Below are positions 1 through 8,600 of a DNA stretch of 64,000 nt, piece by piece. The translations under genes were made by a program, and so were the position numbers. The notes beneath the pieces are model-generated. The model was given only the letters and a program-made list of their open reading frames with translations, did no database searches and was not told the origin of the DNA. Source of the DNA: Candidatus Syntropharchaeum butanivorans (GTDB taxonomy: Archaea; Halobacteriota; Syntropharchaeia; Syntropharchaeales; Syntropharchaeaceae); NCBI GenBank assembly GCA_001766825.1, contig LYOR01000003.1:124001-188000 (forward strand), written 5' to 3'. The first letter of the stretch is position 1. Every line of letters begins with the position of its first letter.

Positions 1-604
1 CTTTCAGCCTATCTGATGCGTTTCCAACCGCAATCCCAATCCCAACCTCCTCAAGCATCTCTATATCATTATCAGAATCACCAATCGCGGCAAAGTCTGT
101 AAGATCAACCTCTATAATATCAGATACAACCTTTAAAGCCTCCCCCTTATTTATTCTCCGATCTTTTATATGAAGCGCAAGTCCTGAGTCCACAACCTCA
201 AGAAGCGGATTGATCTCGGCCAATCTCCTTGAAAGCTGATCAATCGAGACGTTTCGCCTCAGTGCAACATCACTCTTTCTGAGGTCCCAGTCAAGCGCCT
301 CTAACTTCATCTCATCCTTCAGGATCTCATATGCCCGTCTGCACTCCTCTCCATTACCGTTTACGATCTCCACCCCATCACGACCGACCTTTATCACCCC
401 TCCATTCTCTGCTATAACCGTTCGATCTACCCCAATGAGGATTGCTGCTGTCATCGCATAGCAGACCGTGTTCCCGGTTGCAATAATAACAGGAACCTCT
501 CTGACAAGTGATCTGAGCGGCTCAATGCAGACGGGATCAACTCTACTGTCCTTGAATGCGATCGTCCCATCAAGGTCAATCGCGACTGCCCTGCAGCGGG
601 TCAT
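1..604 (-). CDS. pgp: Phosphoglycolate phosphatase, HAD superfamily (C-terminus cut by window edge)
   Basis: The reading frame runs from an ATG at 604 off the left edge of the window, giving 201 visible codons. Near the N-terminus it carries the HAD nucleophile motif AIDLDGTIAF. Near the visible end it carries GDSDNDIEML, the acidic loop typical of the Cof/archaeal phosphoglycolate phosphatase type (HAD-IIB cap). The family dephosphorylates 2-phosphoglycolate or related small phosphates in the cytosol. The start overlaps the stop of the upstream cooC gene by an ATGA junction, so the two are probably co-transcribed. Known full-length members are about 225 residues, so little is missing. The exact substrate cannot be read from the sequence; a sugar phosphatase is the main alternative. 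Confidence 0.85.
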   Translation of the reverse strand, partial: MTRCRAVAIDLDGTIAFKDSRVDPVCIEPLRSLVREVPVIIATGNTVCYAMTAAILIGVDRTVIAENGGVIKVGRDGVEIVNGNGEECRRAYEILKDEMKLEALDWDLRKSDVALRRNVSIDQLSRRLAEINPLLEVVDSGLALHIKDRRINKGEALKVVSDIIEVDLTDFAAIGDSDNDIEMLEEVGIGIAVGNASDRLK

Positions 605-1338
605 AACCCTGAAAGCTCCTCCTCGATTCTTTTCACAACCCCATCAAATGCACGCACGACGGGTGTATCATCCGGGAACTCAAAGACCGTCCTGCCCATG
701 AGATCATACTCTGCCACGATCTGATCAAACGGTATGAAGCCGATCACATCAAGCCCCTCCTCCCTGAGCGAGACCTCCATCTGCTCCTGTAGTTCAGGTG
801 TGATGCGATTCACAACGACAAATATCCTCTTGAACTTTATATGAAGGTTATTTGCAATCTCTTTTATCCTCTTTGCGGTCAGAATGCCTTTCTTGGTGGC
901 ATCTGTCACAACGAGCATGATGTCAACGTTCCGCGTTGTTCTGCGGCTAAGGTGCTCAAGCCCTGCCTCACAGTCGATGATCGTAATATCATAGTTCTTT
1001 GCGAGTGAGTCGATTGCAACCCGCAGTATATTGTTGACAACGCAGTAGCAACCTTCCTGCTCAGGTCTTCCCATAACAAGAAGGTCAAAGTCACGCTCCT
1101 CTACAAGTATCTCATGAATTCTCCCCTCAAACTCACGTACCTCCTCCCCGGTGAGGCTCTCCCTCACATCCCCGATCGTGCGCTCAACCTCAACACCGAG
1201 GACATCCGGAAGGTTTGAGTCTGGATCAGCGTCGATCGCAAGAACAGGGCATTTCCTGGAGAAGTGACGTATCAGGAGGGCCGAAATGAGCGTCTTACCG
1301 GTCCCACCCTTCCCGGATACAGCGATCACATAACCCAT
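601..1338 (-). CDS. cooC: CooC-type nickel-insertion ATPase for CO dehydrogenase
   Basis: This 245-residue SIMIBI-class ATPase has the deviant Walker A GKGGTGKT at residues 10-17 and a GCYC motif with Cys97 and Cys99. The CxC pair is the dimer-interface metal site known in CooC. CooC-family proteins use ATP to mature the Ni-Fe-S C-cluster of CO dehydrogenase. The window also holds a full ACDS operon about 47 kb away, which is the obvious client. In Methanosarcina a CooC-like gene sits inside the cdh operon, so separation here is a difference in layout. The gene ends in an ATGA overlap with the phosphatase gene. A ParA/MinD-like protein is the alternative, but the CxC motif favours CooC. Confidence 0.88.
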   Translation of the reverse strand: MGYVIAVSGKGGTGKTLISALLIRHFSRKCPVLAIDADPDSNLPDVLGVEVERTIGDVRESLTGEEVREFEGRIHEILVEERDFDLLVMGRPEQEGCYCVVNNILRVAIDSLAKNYDITIIDCEAGLEHLSRRTTRNVDIMLVVTDATKKGILTAKRIKEIANNLHIKFKRIFVVVNRITPELQEQMEVSLREEGLDVIGFIPFDQIVAEYDLMGRTVFEFPDDTPVVRAFDGVVKRIEEELSGL

Positions 1339-1365
1339 TTTTATAACTCTCCTTTACCACATACA

Positions 1366-1437
1366 TGCCCCGGCCGGGACTCGAACCCGAGTCGAAAGCT
1401 CCGCAGGCTTTCAGGATATCCACTACCCTACCGGGGC
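1366..1437 (-). tRNA. tRNA-Arg (anticodon GCG)
   Basis: Read on the minus strand, the 72-nt sequence folds as a cloverleaf with a 7-bp acceptor stem (GCCCCGG with CCGGGGC). The D-arm has the invariant A14, G18G19 and A21. A 5-bp anticodon stem AAAGC/GCTTT encloses the loop CTGCGGA, and the T-loop is TTCGAGT. The anticodon is GCG, reading CGC arginine codons. The 3' CCA is not encoded. No intron is seen. Confidence 0.93.
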
Positions 1438-1450
1438 CCGATCGTTGTCT

Positions 1451-2458
1451 TCACCTCAAATCAACGATCTCATCAATCCCGGGACCTGTTGAGAGGAGCC
1501 TGAAAGGAACTCCCACATCCTCCTCTGCCCTTCTTACAAACTCTTTTACCTTCTCTGAGAGCTTATCATAGTCTCTAACACCCCTGCAATCAGGATCAAC
1601 CCTATCAAGCCCTGTCAATGCGGCCATGGTCGCACCGTTTATCATCGCAGAGTACTTCGCAAACTTACCATCCCAGTATCCGATACGCCTTCTTCTCCTT
1701 GTAACAGTCCCATATTCAACTATACCAAGCTTTTCTGACTCTTCCTGGCTCATCTCGGTCTCAAATGGTCCTTCACCAACTCTTGTTGGGTAAGCCTTGA
1801 ATACGACGATCACATCGTCGACCTTGGTCGGTCCAACCCCGACATCTGCTGCGATCTGGGAGGCAGTCGTATCCTTGCTTGTAACATAGGGATAGGTCCC
1901 GTAGAAGAGTGAGATGCCAAAGCCCTGGGTGCCCTCAAGGATCACAAACTCACCACGATCGATCGCCTCATTCACCTCAAGCGGCACATCTGCAAGAAAC
2001 TCCCGGAGTTCTGGAACATCCTTCGCCTGCCGGGCTGTGCGCATCACCCGCTCGACATTCGCGGGACCACACCCCGTTCCTGTTGTACCTATACCTTCTC
2101 TCAACCTCTTATCGCTCTTATCCTGCTCTATATGCTTTTTTTCAATGATTGCACACCGTTTATCAACTTTTATCCGCTCTCGCACCCTGTGTCCCACCTC
2201 ATCTATCTCCCGGAGAAGGACATCCGGGTTCACAAGCACTCCTGCACCGATCATCAGCCTCGCAGGTTCATAGACGAAACCAGAAGGTACCATCCTGATA
2301 CCGTACGACTCATCCCCGGTGACCACGGTGTGGCCAGCATTTGGACCGACGCCTCCACGTGCGATTATCGAGGGTTTATCCTGCTCAGCGATATGTGCAA
2401 CGATCTTACCCTTTCCTTCATCCCCGAAGAATCCGCCCACGATTATTGTACATCCCAT
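1451..2458 (-). CDS. purA: Adenylosuccinate synthetase (short archaeal form)
   Basis: PurA joins IMP and aspartate with GTP to make adenylosuccinate, the first committed step to AMP. The 335-residue protein opens with the GTP-binding loop [11 protein letters not shown], followed by [12 protein letters not shown], the classic PurA N-terminal signature. Later come [11 protein letters not shown] and GTQGF. Bacterial enzymes are about 430 residues; many archaea have this shortened form of about 335-340, so the length is not a truncation. The gene is divergent from pyrC with only 41 bp between the two starts, pairing a purine gene with a pyrimidine gene around one control region. Confidence 0.95.
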   Translation of the reverse strand: MGCTIIVGGFFGDEGKGKIVAHIAEQDKPSIIARGGVGPNAGHTVVTGDESYGIRMVPSGFVYEPARLMIGAGVLVNPDVLLREIDEVGHRVRERIKVDKRCAIIEKKHIEQDKSDKRLREGIGTTGTGCGPANVERVMRTARQAKDVPELREFLADVPLEVNEAIDRGEFVILEGTQGFGISLFYGTYPYVTSKDTTASQIAADVGVGPTKVDDVIVVFKAYPTRVGEGPFETEMSQEESEKLGIVEYGTVTRRRRRIGYWDGKFAKYSAMINGATMAALTGLDRVDPDCRGVRDYDKLSEKVKEFVRRAEEDVGVPFRLLSTGPGIDEIVDLR

Positions 2459-2499
2459 AGGACCAACCTTTTAAGATTTCAGATGATCTTCTATAAATA
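2459..2499. promoter_or_regulatory. Divergent purA/pyrC promoter region
   Basis: Only 41 bp separate the two outward-facing starts. An AT-rich TATA-like stretch (CTATAAATA) lies immediately before the pyrC ATG, too close to be the pyrC TATA box. It may serve purA on the opposite strand, or the pyrC promoter may lie inside purA. Neither gene shows a convincing Shine-Dalgarno sequence here, which fits leaderless or short-leader transcripts. Confidence 0.4.
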
Positions 2500-3759
2500 A
2501 TGACCGATCTTCTCATAAAAAACGCGAAGGGATGGATCAACGGGGAGCTTATCGATATCGATCTAAGGATCGAGGATGGTGTGATCTCTGAGATAAGAAG
2601 GGAGATAAGAGGGAATTTTGAATCCATACTCGACATCAAGGGTAAAATCCTCCTGCCAGGGGCCATAGATGCCCACGTCCATATGCGAGATGGTAACGAA
2701 TCCCACAAGGAGGACTGGCTCACCGGTACATCCGCAGCTGCAGCAGGCGGAGTTACAACCGTTATCGACCAGCCAAATACAGATCCGCCGGTAACATCCC
2801 GTGCAAACCTCTCTGATCGGATAGAGATAGCTTCCAGATCATCACTCGTTGATTTTCTCATAAATGGGGGCGTTGAAAGGTATGATAACATAGAGGAGCT
2901 TTATGAGGGAGGGGTCAGGATCTTTGGTGAGATATTTCTGTATAAGCTTGAACCCCCTCTCCTGAGACAGATTCTTGATAAAATCTGGGGGCTTGGGGGT
3001 ATTGCAACGATACATGCTGAGAGCAAGCATTGCGTTGGCAAAAACCCGGATCGGCCACCTGTTTGTGAGATTGAGGGAATAAAAGAGGTTATTTCTGATA
3101 TTGTAGCTGAAAAGTTGCATTTCTGCCACATAAGCACGCCAGAAGGGGTTGATCTCATAAGATCAAAGGGAAGTATAACGCTTGAGGTTACCCCACACCA
3201 TCTTCTTCTCTCACGAAATGATATCGATAGGCTTGGTGGGTTTGGCCTGATGAACCCACCTTTGAGGTCAGATAGGGATAGAGAGGGGCTATGGGGGCGG
3301 CTTGACAGGATAGATATCATCGCCTCTGATCATGCACCCCATACCCGGGATGAGAAACTCGGTGATAGCCCACCTCCCGGGGTTCCCGGGGTTGAGACGA
3401 TGCTTCCTCTCATGCTGTACCATGTGAAGATGGGGAGGATCGGGCTCAACCGGCTCGTTGAGCTTGTATCAGAGAGGCCTGCAGATATATTTGGACTTTA
3501 TGAGCGCGGGAAACGTGGAATAAGCATTGGCGCTGATGCAGATCTTATCGTGATTGATATGAGAGATGAACAGGTGATAAGAGGTGATGAACTCCATAGC
3601 AAGTGTGGCTGGACACCATTTGAGGGTATGAAAGGTATATTCCCGCAGATAACACTTGTAAGGGGGGAAGTCGTCTATGACCGCTCCAGCGGGGTCAATC
3701 TTTCAAAAAAGGGCTTTGGCATCTTCCTTGGAGAGCGTCTGTCCACCGATCTCGTATGA
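2500..3759 (+). CDS. pyrC: Dihydroorotase
   Basis: PyrC cyclises N-carbamoyl-L-aspartate to dihydroorotate in UMP synthesis. The 419-residue amidohydrolase has the metal-binding HVHMR at about residue 60. Histidines in HAESKHC (about 171-177) and HFCHIS are further metal-ligand candidates, and ASDHAPHT (about 280) holds the catalytic Asp. GGVTTVIDQPNTDPP is the family's typical second signature. The length matches archaeal class I dihydroorotases. The gene ends 3 bp before the end of a convergent nucleotidyltransferase gene. Allantoinase or hydantoinase are the alternatives, but the DQPNTDPP signature and position opposite purA favour dihydroorotase. Confidence 0.93.
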   Translation: MTDLLIKNAKGWINGELIDIDLRIEDGVISEIRREIRGNFESILDIKGKILLPGAIDAHVHMRDGNESHKEDWLTGTSAAAAGGVTTVIDQPNTDPPVTSRANLSDRIEIASRSSLVDFLINGGVERYDNIEELYEGGVRIFGEIFLYKLEPPLLRQILDKIWGLGGIATIHAESKHCVGKNPDRPPVCEIEGIKEVISDIVAEKLHFCHISTPEGVDLIRSKGSITLEVTPHHLLLSRNDIDRLGGFGLMNPPLRSDRDREGLWGRLDRIDIIASDHAPHTRDEKLGDSPPPGVPGVETMLPLMLYHVKMGRIGLNRLVELVSERPADIFGLYERGKRGISIGADADLIVIDMRDEQVIRGDELHSKCGWTPFEGMKGIFPQITLVRGEVVYDRSSGVNLSKKGFGIFLGERLSTDLV

Positions 3760-3762
3760 GAC

Positions 3763-5082
3763 CTACCATATAAGCCCTTTCTCTCTTGCATACTCCTCCA
3801 TCCCCCTGTCCTTCTCGATTATCTGATAGAGCGGAATGATGTTAACCCCCCAGTTTGTAATCTCCCTGATGTATGCGTCAATCGTCCCTATGTCAGCCCA
3901 ATAGAGAGATGTGCCAAACCTTCTGATCTCATCCTCCTGTATCCCTGTATTGTACCCGAACAACCTCCCCTCATCTGCGAGTCGTGTCAGCACGACATCC
4001 GCCTCTCGCCACTTATGATCCCCATACGATCTATCAATTGCCTCAATCTCCTCATGGATCCCGTAGGAGTAGATCGTAATTCCAGTGTTAATAAGCGCCC
4101 TCCCTCTGATAACAAGCTTCTCGTCCCACTGAGGCATGGCCGGTTTGGGTTTCTCGATGAACCGTTTGATCTGGTAGAGTCCATCATCTACCATCCTGGA
4201 GCTTGCATCAATCACCCCAAACCTGTATGCTTCCTTCTCAAGAATTGGATAAAGTATGACCGTGCAGATGGGTTCACTAACCCTTTTCTGCATTCTTCTA
4301 TGTATCTCAACGGCAGGCCTGAGAAAGAAGTTGAACCAGATATCCCCGCTCATCAGGACTACCGTGTCATCCTCATCGAGACCGAGCTTGCTGAATGCTT
4401 TGAAGGCGTTTGCAAGTGCCCCTCCCGTGTCCCTGCGTTTCCTCTCAAACACTCCAACGATCCTGGGTGTATCATCGTATCCACTGTATATCGCATTGAA
4501 CCATCCGGAAAGATCATCTGCGACTATAGCATGGACCTCCTTTATCCCGGATGCCCTCAACATGCTCAGGGGTTCTGCAAGAAGCGACGTCTCCCTCCAG
4601 ATACTCCAGAATCTTGGCGCAATCTCATCAACCCCACCGGCAAGCTGCCTCCTCAGTGCCGGGTATGCATCTGTGGAAAAAACACCTTCAATAGCTTTAT
4701 GCTCAAGTTCTGCAACCAGATGGTTTGAGTACCTACGTTGAAACTCCTCTATTCTTTGTTTAATCAGAAGCTCCACCTCACGTTCTATATTCTCATATTC
4801 TCCGGTTTCAATGATTTTCATCACAGCTTCACAGGTATGGGGAATTGTCTCAAGTATTCCAAAGCTATCAAGCCCTTCCAATACGCTTAAATCCTTTTCC
4901 TCTACGATCTCAACAAGGGTCTCATAAACAGCCCTCTGTAGCTCCTCTGCAATCTTGGCCCTTCCTCCAAGCTGAATGGGCATGGGAAGAAATACCTTTG
5001 TGAGAGCTGCTTTTGTGATCGAAGAGAGGCGCATTCCCCACCCACCAATAAACATCCCAACAGGGGGCACATCTCGCTTCAT
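3763..5082 (-). CDS. Divergent sugar-nucleotidyltransferase-like protein with a helical insertion
   Basis: I place the start at the ATG at 5082 (439 residues). A longer frame upstream would run into the fae coding region, and a GTGAGAAG ribosome-binding site precedes this ATG. The N-terminus has a pyrophosphorylase-like GGWGMRL (usually GGxGTRL) followed by TKVFLPM. Later it has VLMSGDIWFN, a likely metal-binding Asp site, then IEKPKPAMPQW and INTGITIYS, all in the order seen in GlmU/RmlA-type nucleotidyltransferases. Between the first motif and the rest sits a charged helical segment of roughly 150 residues (about 40-190) that standard enzymes lack. The likely activity is NTP plus sugar phosphate to NDP-sugar; the sugar is unknown. 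It is divergent from fae-hps. Confidence 0.65.
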   Translation of the reverse strand: MKRDVPPVGMFIGGWGMRLSSITKAALTKVFLPMPIQLGGRAKIAEELQRAVYETLVEIVEEKDLSVLEGLDSFGILETIPHTCEAVMKIIETGEYENIEREVELLIKQRIEEFQRRYSNHLVAELEHKAIEGVFSTDAYPALRRQLAGGVDEIAPRFWSIWRETSLLAEPLSMLRASGIKEVHAIVADDLSGWFNAIYSGYDDTPRIVGVFERKRRDTGGALANAFKAFSKLGLDEDDTVVLMSGDIWFNFFLRPAVEIHRRMQKRVSEPICTVILYPILEKEAYRFGVIDASSRMVDDGLYQIKRFIEKPKPAMPQWDEKLVIRGRALINTGITIYSYGIHEEIEAIDRSYGDHKWREADVVLTRLADEGRLFGYNTGIQEDEIRRFGTSLYWADIGTIDAYIREITNWGVNIIPLYQIIEKDRGMEEYAREKGLIW

Positions 5083-5164
5083 CTTCTCACAGGTCAATAT
5101 CACCAACGCATAAATATAAATATCCCTATTATGAAGGTAGAGAAAGAGAAGGGGTGTATTAACC
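5083..5164. promoter_or_regulatory. Divergent promoter region between the nucleotidyltransferase and fae-hps
   Basis: This 82-bp gap holds an AT-rich block (TAAATATAAATATCC at 5111-5125), suitable as a TATA element for either direction. A GGGGTG stretch lies about 9 nt before the TTG start of fae. An ATG at 5131 is out of frame with fae and is not its start. Confidence 0.45.
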
Positions 5165-6352
5165 TTGTTCAAAGTAGGCGAGGCATTGGTGGGCGAGGGT
5201 GCAGAGCTTGCACATGTAGACCTCGTGATTGGAAGTAAGTCCAGCCCGGTAGGGATTGCATTTGCAAACAGCATGGCACAGCTTTCTGCAGGGCACACGC
5301 CACTCTTTGCTGTGATAAGACCGAACCTTCCGGTGAAGCCATCCACGCTGATCGTCCCCAAGGTCACGATCAAGAACCTTGATCAGGCCTCAAAGGTCTT
5401 TGGACCTGCTCAAACTGGTGTTGCAAAGGCTATTGCTGACGCGATGGAGGAGGGAATCATCCAGAAGGATGAAGCAGAGGATCAGGTGATCATTGTCAGT
5501 GTATTCATCCACCCTGATGCGAAGGACTACAACAAGATCTACCGTTACAACTACGGTGCGACGAAGCTTGCGCTTAAACGGGCACTGAGTGGATTCCCTG
5601 ATGCAGATAAGGTACTTTATGAGAAGGATCGTTCAACACACCCTGTCATGGGCTTCAAAGTGACAAAGCTCTGGGATCCACCGTATCTTCAGGTTGCACT
5701 TGATGTACCGGACTGGGATCTGACTTCCCGTGTGCTTGCCCAGATCCCGAAGAATGACCACCTCATTCTTGAGGCCGGGACGCCACTGATAAAACGATAC
5801 GGTCTTGATGTGATCACCAGAATCCGGGAGATAAAACCTGATGCGTTCATCGTTGCAGATCTCAAGACGCTTGATACCGGAAACCTCGAGGCGAGGATGG
5901 CAGCAGACCTCACAGCTGACGCCGTCGTGATATCAGGGCTCGCCCCAATTGAAACGATAGACAAGGCAATTGAGGAGGCAAAGAAGACAGGGATCTATGC
6001 CGTGATCGATATGCTCAATGTTGAGGATCCGGTTGAAGTCCTGAAGAGGCTTAAGACGCTCCCCGAGGTCGTTGAGCTTCATCGTGCAATCGACGTTGAG
6101 CTCTATGGTGAGGGGTCAAACTATGCATGGGGAGATATAGGGGCGATAAAGTCGCTCGGAGATATTCTTGTCGGTGTTGCAGGGGGGATAAGGGAGGACA
6201 CCCTGGAGATTGCCCTTAAGAGCGGTGCCGATATACTCATCGTCGGGCGTGCGATCACAAAGAGCAAGGATGTGGAGGCTGCGTGTCGCAGGTTCCTGAG
6301 AGGGTTGAAGAAGGAGGAGATAGACCAGTACAGGGTGATGACAGATTTCTAA
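5165..6352 (+). CDS. fae-hps: Bifunctional formaldehyde-activating enzyme / 3-hexulose-6-phosphate synthase
   Basis: Residues 1 to about 163 are a complete Fae domain: [19 protein letters not shown], then [15 protein letters not shown] and HPVMGF. Fae condenses formaldehyde with tetrahydromethanopterin. Residues about 165-395 are a (beta/alpha)8 Hps domain ([36 protein letters not shown]). In archaea Hps is thought to run backwards, splitting hexulose-6-phosphate to ribulose-5-phosphate and formaldehyde, and Fae captures the formaldehyde. The partner isomerase Phi is encoded at 31090-31758. The start is TTG: no in-frame ATG exists upstream, and the N-terminal [11 protein letters not shown] aligns with known Fae starts. 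Confidence 0.95.
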   Translation: MFKVGEALVGEGAELAHVDLVIGSKSSPVGIAFANSMAQLSAGHTPLFAVIRPNLPVKPSTLIVPKVTIKNLDQASKVFGPAQTGVAKAIADAMEEGIIQKDEAEDQVIIVSVFIHPDAKDYNKIYRYNYGATKLALKRALSGFPDADKVLYEKDRSTHPVMGFKVTKLWDPPYLQVALDVPDWDLTSRVLAQIPKNDHLILEAGTPLIKRYGLDVITRIREIKPDAFIVADLKTLDTGNLEARMAADLTADAVVISGLAPIETIDKAIEEAKKTGIYAVIDMLNVEDPVEVLKRLKTLPEVVELHRAIDVELYGEGSNYAWGDIGAIKSLGDILVGVAGGIREDTLEIALKSGADILIVGRAITKSKDVEAACRRFLRGLKKEEIDQYRVMTDF

Positions 6353-6389
6353 CGAGAATTCCCTTCCTTTTGTCTTTATCAATGCCGCA

Positions 6390-7010
6390 ATGAGCGTTGA
6401 TGGTAAGATATCTACCTACGAGCGGGTTCAGGTTAGAATAAGTGGAGATGAGGATTTCAGGCGTGTGGATGAGCTCAAGTGTAATGTCGATGCGATCATG
6501 GTCGGAGTTGGGACGATTCTTGCAGATGATCCCTCCCTCACGGTGAAGTCAGGCAGGTGTAAGAACCCGGTGCGGGTTGTTGCTGACAGCCGTGCAAGAA
6601 CACCACTTGATGCTCAGATCCTCCATAAAGGAGAGGGGAAGCGGGTAATCCTCGTATCAGAAAACGCACCACTTGAACGGATAAACGCCCTCTCAGAGTA
6701 CGCTGAGATCATCATCGCAGGATCCACACGGGTTGACCTCAGAGCCGGGCTCAGAGAGCTCAAACGGCAGGGTATAGACCGGGTGATGGTTGAAGGAGGG
6801 GGGACGCTCAACTGGTCACTCATCAAGGAGGGGCTCGTGGATGAGATCCACACATACATCGGGGGTGTTGTGATAGGCGGTAGAAATGCCCCAACGCTCG
6901 TTGATGGTGATGGCTTCTCGAAGAACGAGGGCTTTCCCATTTTTGATCTCATCGACGTAAGGAGGATCGGTGATGGGGTACTTCTTCGATGGAGAGCCAA
7001 AAAGGTTTAA
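6390..7010 (+). CDS. arfC: Pyrimidine reductase of archaeal riboflavin/F420 synthesis (RibD C-terminal type)
   Basis: This RibD C-terminal-type reductase makes 2,5-diamino-6-ribitylamino-4-pyrimidinone 5'-phosphate with NAD(P)H, on the path to riboflavin and the F420 deazaflavin. Motifs are MSVDGKI at the N-terminus, DAIMVGVGTILADDPSLTV, NPVRVVADS and MVEGGGTLNWSLIKEGLVDE. The ATG at 6390 gives 206 residues. However, the frame is open upstream and encodes PFVFINAA just before MSVDGKI, the first beta-strand normally present in this family. No ATG, GTG or TTG exists in that upstream stretch, so the true start is uncertain. It follows fae-hps by 37 bp. Confidence 0.85.
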   Translation: MSVDGKISTYERVQVRISGDEDFRRVDELKCNVDAIMVGVGTILADDPSLTVKSGRCKNPVRVVADSRARTPLDAQILHKGEGKRVILVSENAPLERINALSEYAEIIIAGSTRVDLRAGLRELKRQGIDRVMVEGGGTLNWSLIKEGLVDEIHTYIGGVVIGGRNAPTLVDGDGFSKNEGFPIFDLIDVRRIGDGVLLRWRAKKV

Positions 7011-7047
7011 ATCTTTGCGTTCATTCAAATGAAAATGAGGTGATAAG

Positions 7048-7347
7048 CTGGGAGAAGAGACGGAAGAGGTTATCCGGGTCAGGACACCAAGAAAGGATAA
7101 GCGTGAGATACTCGGGATTGTGGAGAGTATGCTCGGCTCAAGCAGGGTGAGGGTCAGGTGTCTTGATGGGAAGACCAGGATGGGGCGGATAATTGGAAAG
7201 ATGAAAAAGAGGGTATGGGTGCGCGAAGGGGATGTTGTGATCGTTGTCCCATGGGAGTTTCAGGACGAGAAGGCGGATGTTGTCTGGAGATATACTCAGC
7301 CCCAGGTTGAGTGGCTCAAGCGAAAAGGATACCTTGAAGGTTACTGA
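7048..7347 (+). CDS. eif1A: Translation initiation factor aIF-1A (probable CTG start)
   Basis: aIF-1A binds the A site of the small ribosomal subunit during initiation. The S1-like OB fold is visible: [20 protein letters not shown], then [19 protein letters not shown] and [20 protein letters not shown] at 7120 would remove the first 24 residues, which are conserved in the family. The in-frame alternative is CTG at 7048, preceded at 4 nt by the strong ribosome-binding site GAGGTGAT, giving the family-typical start [19 protein letters not shown]. An in-frame stop at 7036 excludes anything longer. I therefore choose CTG (99 residues). rio1 follows 11 bp downstream. Confidence 0.9.
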   Translation: MGEETEEVIRVRTPRKDKREILGIVESMLGSSRVRVRCLDGKTRMGRIIGKMKKRVWVREGDVVIVVPWEFQDEKADVVWRYTQPQVEWLKRKGYLEGY

Positions 7348-7358
7348 GATTATCTGAA

Positions 7359-8144
7359 ATGACGGATAAGATATTCAGAAAGATTGAGGAGGAGCTTGCA
7401 AGGCTCCACATGAAAGAGCGAGGTGTGGAGGACCTCAAGGTCGAGGAGGATGTCTTTGATAAGCCAACGCTGGAGGCACTCTACAGACTCGCTAATAAAG
7501 GGTTGATCACCGCGATGGATGGTGCGATCAGCACAGGGAAGGAGGCGAATGTCTTCTATGCCCTGGGTGAGAACGATCGAAAGGTTGCTATAAAGATCTA
7601 TCGTATCACAACCTCGAACTTCAAGGCGATGTCTGATTATCTCCTTGGCGATCCGAGATTTCAGAATATCAGGCATACTAAGAAGTCTATCGTCTTTGAA
7701 TGGACCAAAAAGGAGTTCAAGAATCTGATGAGGGCGTATGAGGTGGGTGTGAGAGTGCCGGAGCCGATCGTGGCGGAGCGAAACATCCTTATCATGGAAT
7801 TTATCGGGGAAGATGAGGTTTCTGCCCCGAGATTGAAGGACGTGGGGGAGTATCTCGAGGATCCAGGATCTTTCTTTGAGATCGTGGTTGAATACACCTC
7901 AAAGCTCTACCAGAAAGCCTCTCTTGTCCATGCTGACCTCTCTGAGTTCAATATCCTCGTTGAAGGAGGGGTAGAGGAGAATGCAAGACCTGTCTTTATA
8001 GATATCGGGCAGGGTGTGACACTCGATCACGTAAATGCCGAGGAGTTTCTGAGACGGGACATCCAGAACATCTGCAGATACTTCAAGAAGATCGGCGTTG
8101 AGTGTGATGAGGAGGATATCTTAAGACGTGTACGAGGAGAATGA
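7359..8144 (+). CDS. rio1: RIO1-type serine/threonine protein kinase
   Basis: Rio1 is an atypical kinase/ATPase acting in small-subunit ribosome maturation. The 261-residue protein has the flexible-loop region STGKEANVFYALG, VAIKIYRITTSNFK with the catalytic lysine, the catalytic loop VHADLSEFNIL, and FIDIGQGV as the metal-binding DFG equivalent. The length fits archaeal Rio1. It lies between aIF-1A and a broken cyclophilin-like gene. In many archaea a KH-domain protein (Dim2-like) follows rio1; none is seen here, and an insertion scar lies a little downstream. Confidence 0.95.
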   Translation: MTDKIFRKIEEELARLHMKERGVEDLKVEEDVFDKPTLEALYRLANKGLITAMDGAISTGKEANVFYALGENDRKVAIKIYRITTSNFKAMSDYLLGDPRFQNIRHTKKSIVFEWTKKEFKNLMRAYEVGVRVPEPIVAERNILIMEFIGEDEVSAPRLKDVGEYLEDPGSFFEIVVEYTSKLYQKASLVHADLSEFNILVEGGVEENARPVFIDIGQGVTLDHVNAEEFLRRDIQNICRYFKKIGVECDEEDILRRVRGE

Positions 8145-8145
8145 G

Positions 8146-8355
8146 ATGGAAATAAAGGTAGAAATAGGGGGTGAAGCGTTCAAGATAGCACTTACAAAGG
8201 AGTTCTCGCCAAAAACTGTGGAAAAGATCGTGGGATCCCTACCCATAGAATCAGAAGTGAAGAAATGGGGTGATGAGATATATTTTGATGTTCCGGTAGA
8301 GAATCATTCCTGTTTTCCCCTTACTGATCCGGAATCTGACGATAGCTTACGCTAA
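8146..8355 (+). pseudogene. Truncated cyclophilin-like (DUF369 type) gene
   Basis: The ATG at 8146 follows the rio1 stop by 1 bp. The first 52 residues (EIKVEIGGEAFKIALT, then SLPIESEVKKWGDEIYFDVP) match the start of the cyclophilin-like DUF369 family, normally about 120 residues. After FDVPVE the similarity stops and an unrelated tail of 17 residues runs to a stop at 8355, where a transposase fragment begins on the other strand. This looks like a gene cut by an insertion, with the 3' half lost. A shortened protein of 69 residues could still be made, but the missing half carries much of the beta-barrel. Confidence 0.7.
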
Positions 8356-8600
8356 GTCGCCTCCCGGTGGCTGATCGTATGAAGATGATATAGATCAAAG
8401 GCAAACGCGGTGAATATCATCTTTACCGCAACCCTTGCTCTGGTTGTGACCCTGAGATGACCTGCACTGAAGACTGTCTTCATCACGGCAAAAGCCCGCT
8501 CGATCCGGGCTCTCTTCTTATTTATCCGCCTGTTTCTAAGCTCATCCCTGATATCCAGGGGATGCCCGCGGGTTGCCCGTTTCATCGTAGGCTTTTCCAA
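8352..8600 (-). pseudogene. IS5-type transposase, C-terminal remnant
   Basis: The minus-strand frame encodes about 80 residues ending at a natural stop: KRATRGHPLDIRDELRNRR, then KKRARIERAFAVMK and VKMIFTAFAFDLYHL. This is the C-terminal part of an IS5/DDE_Tnp_1-family transposase, including the region around the third acidic residue (R-x-x-x-E-R). The N-terminal two thirds are missing and replaced by a hairpin array. It cannot encode an active transposase. The remnant abuts the truncated cyclophilin-like gene and is the likely cause of its loss. Confidence 0.85.

Noticed and set aside
5083..5373. Long N-terminal extension of the nucleotidyltransferase gene
   Set aside because: The extension lies opposite the fae coding sequence and reads like antisense; a ribosome-binding site sits before ATG 5082.
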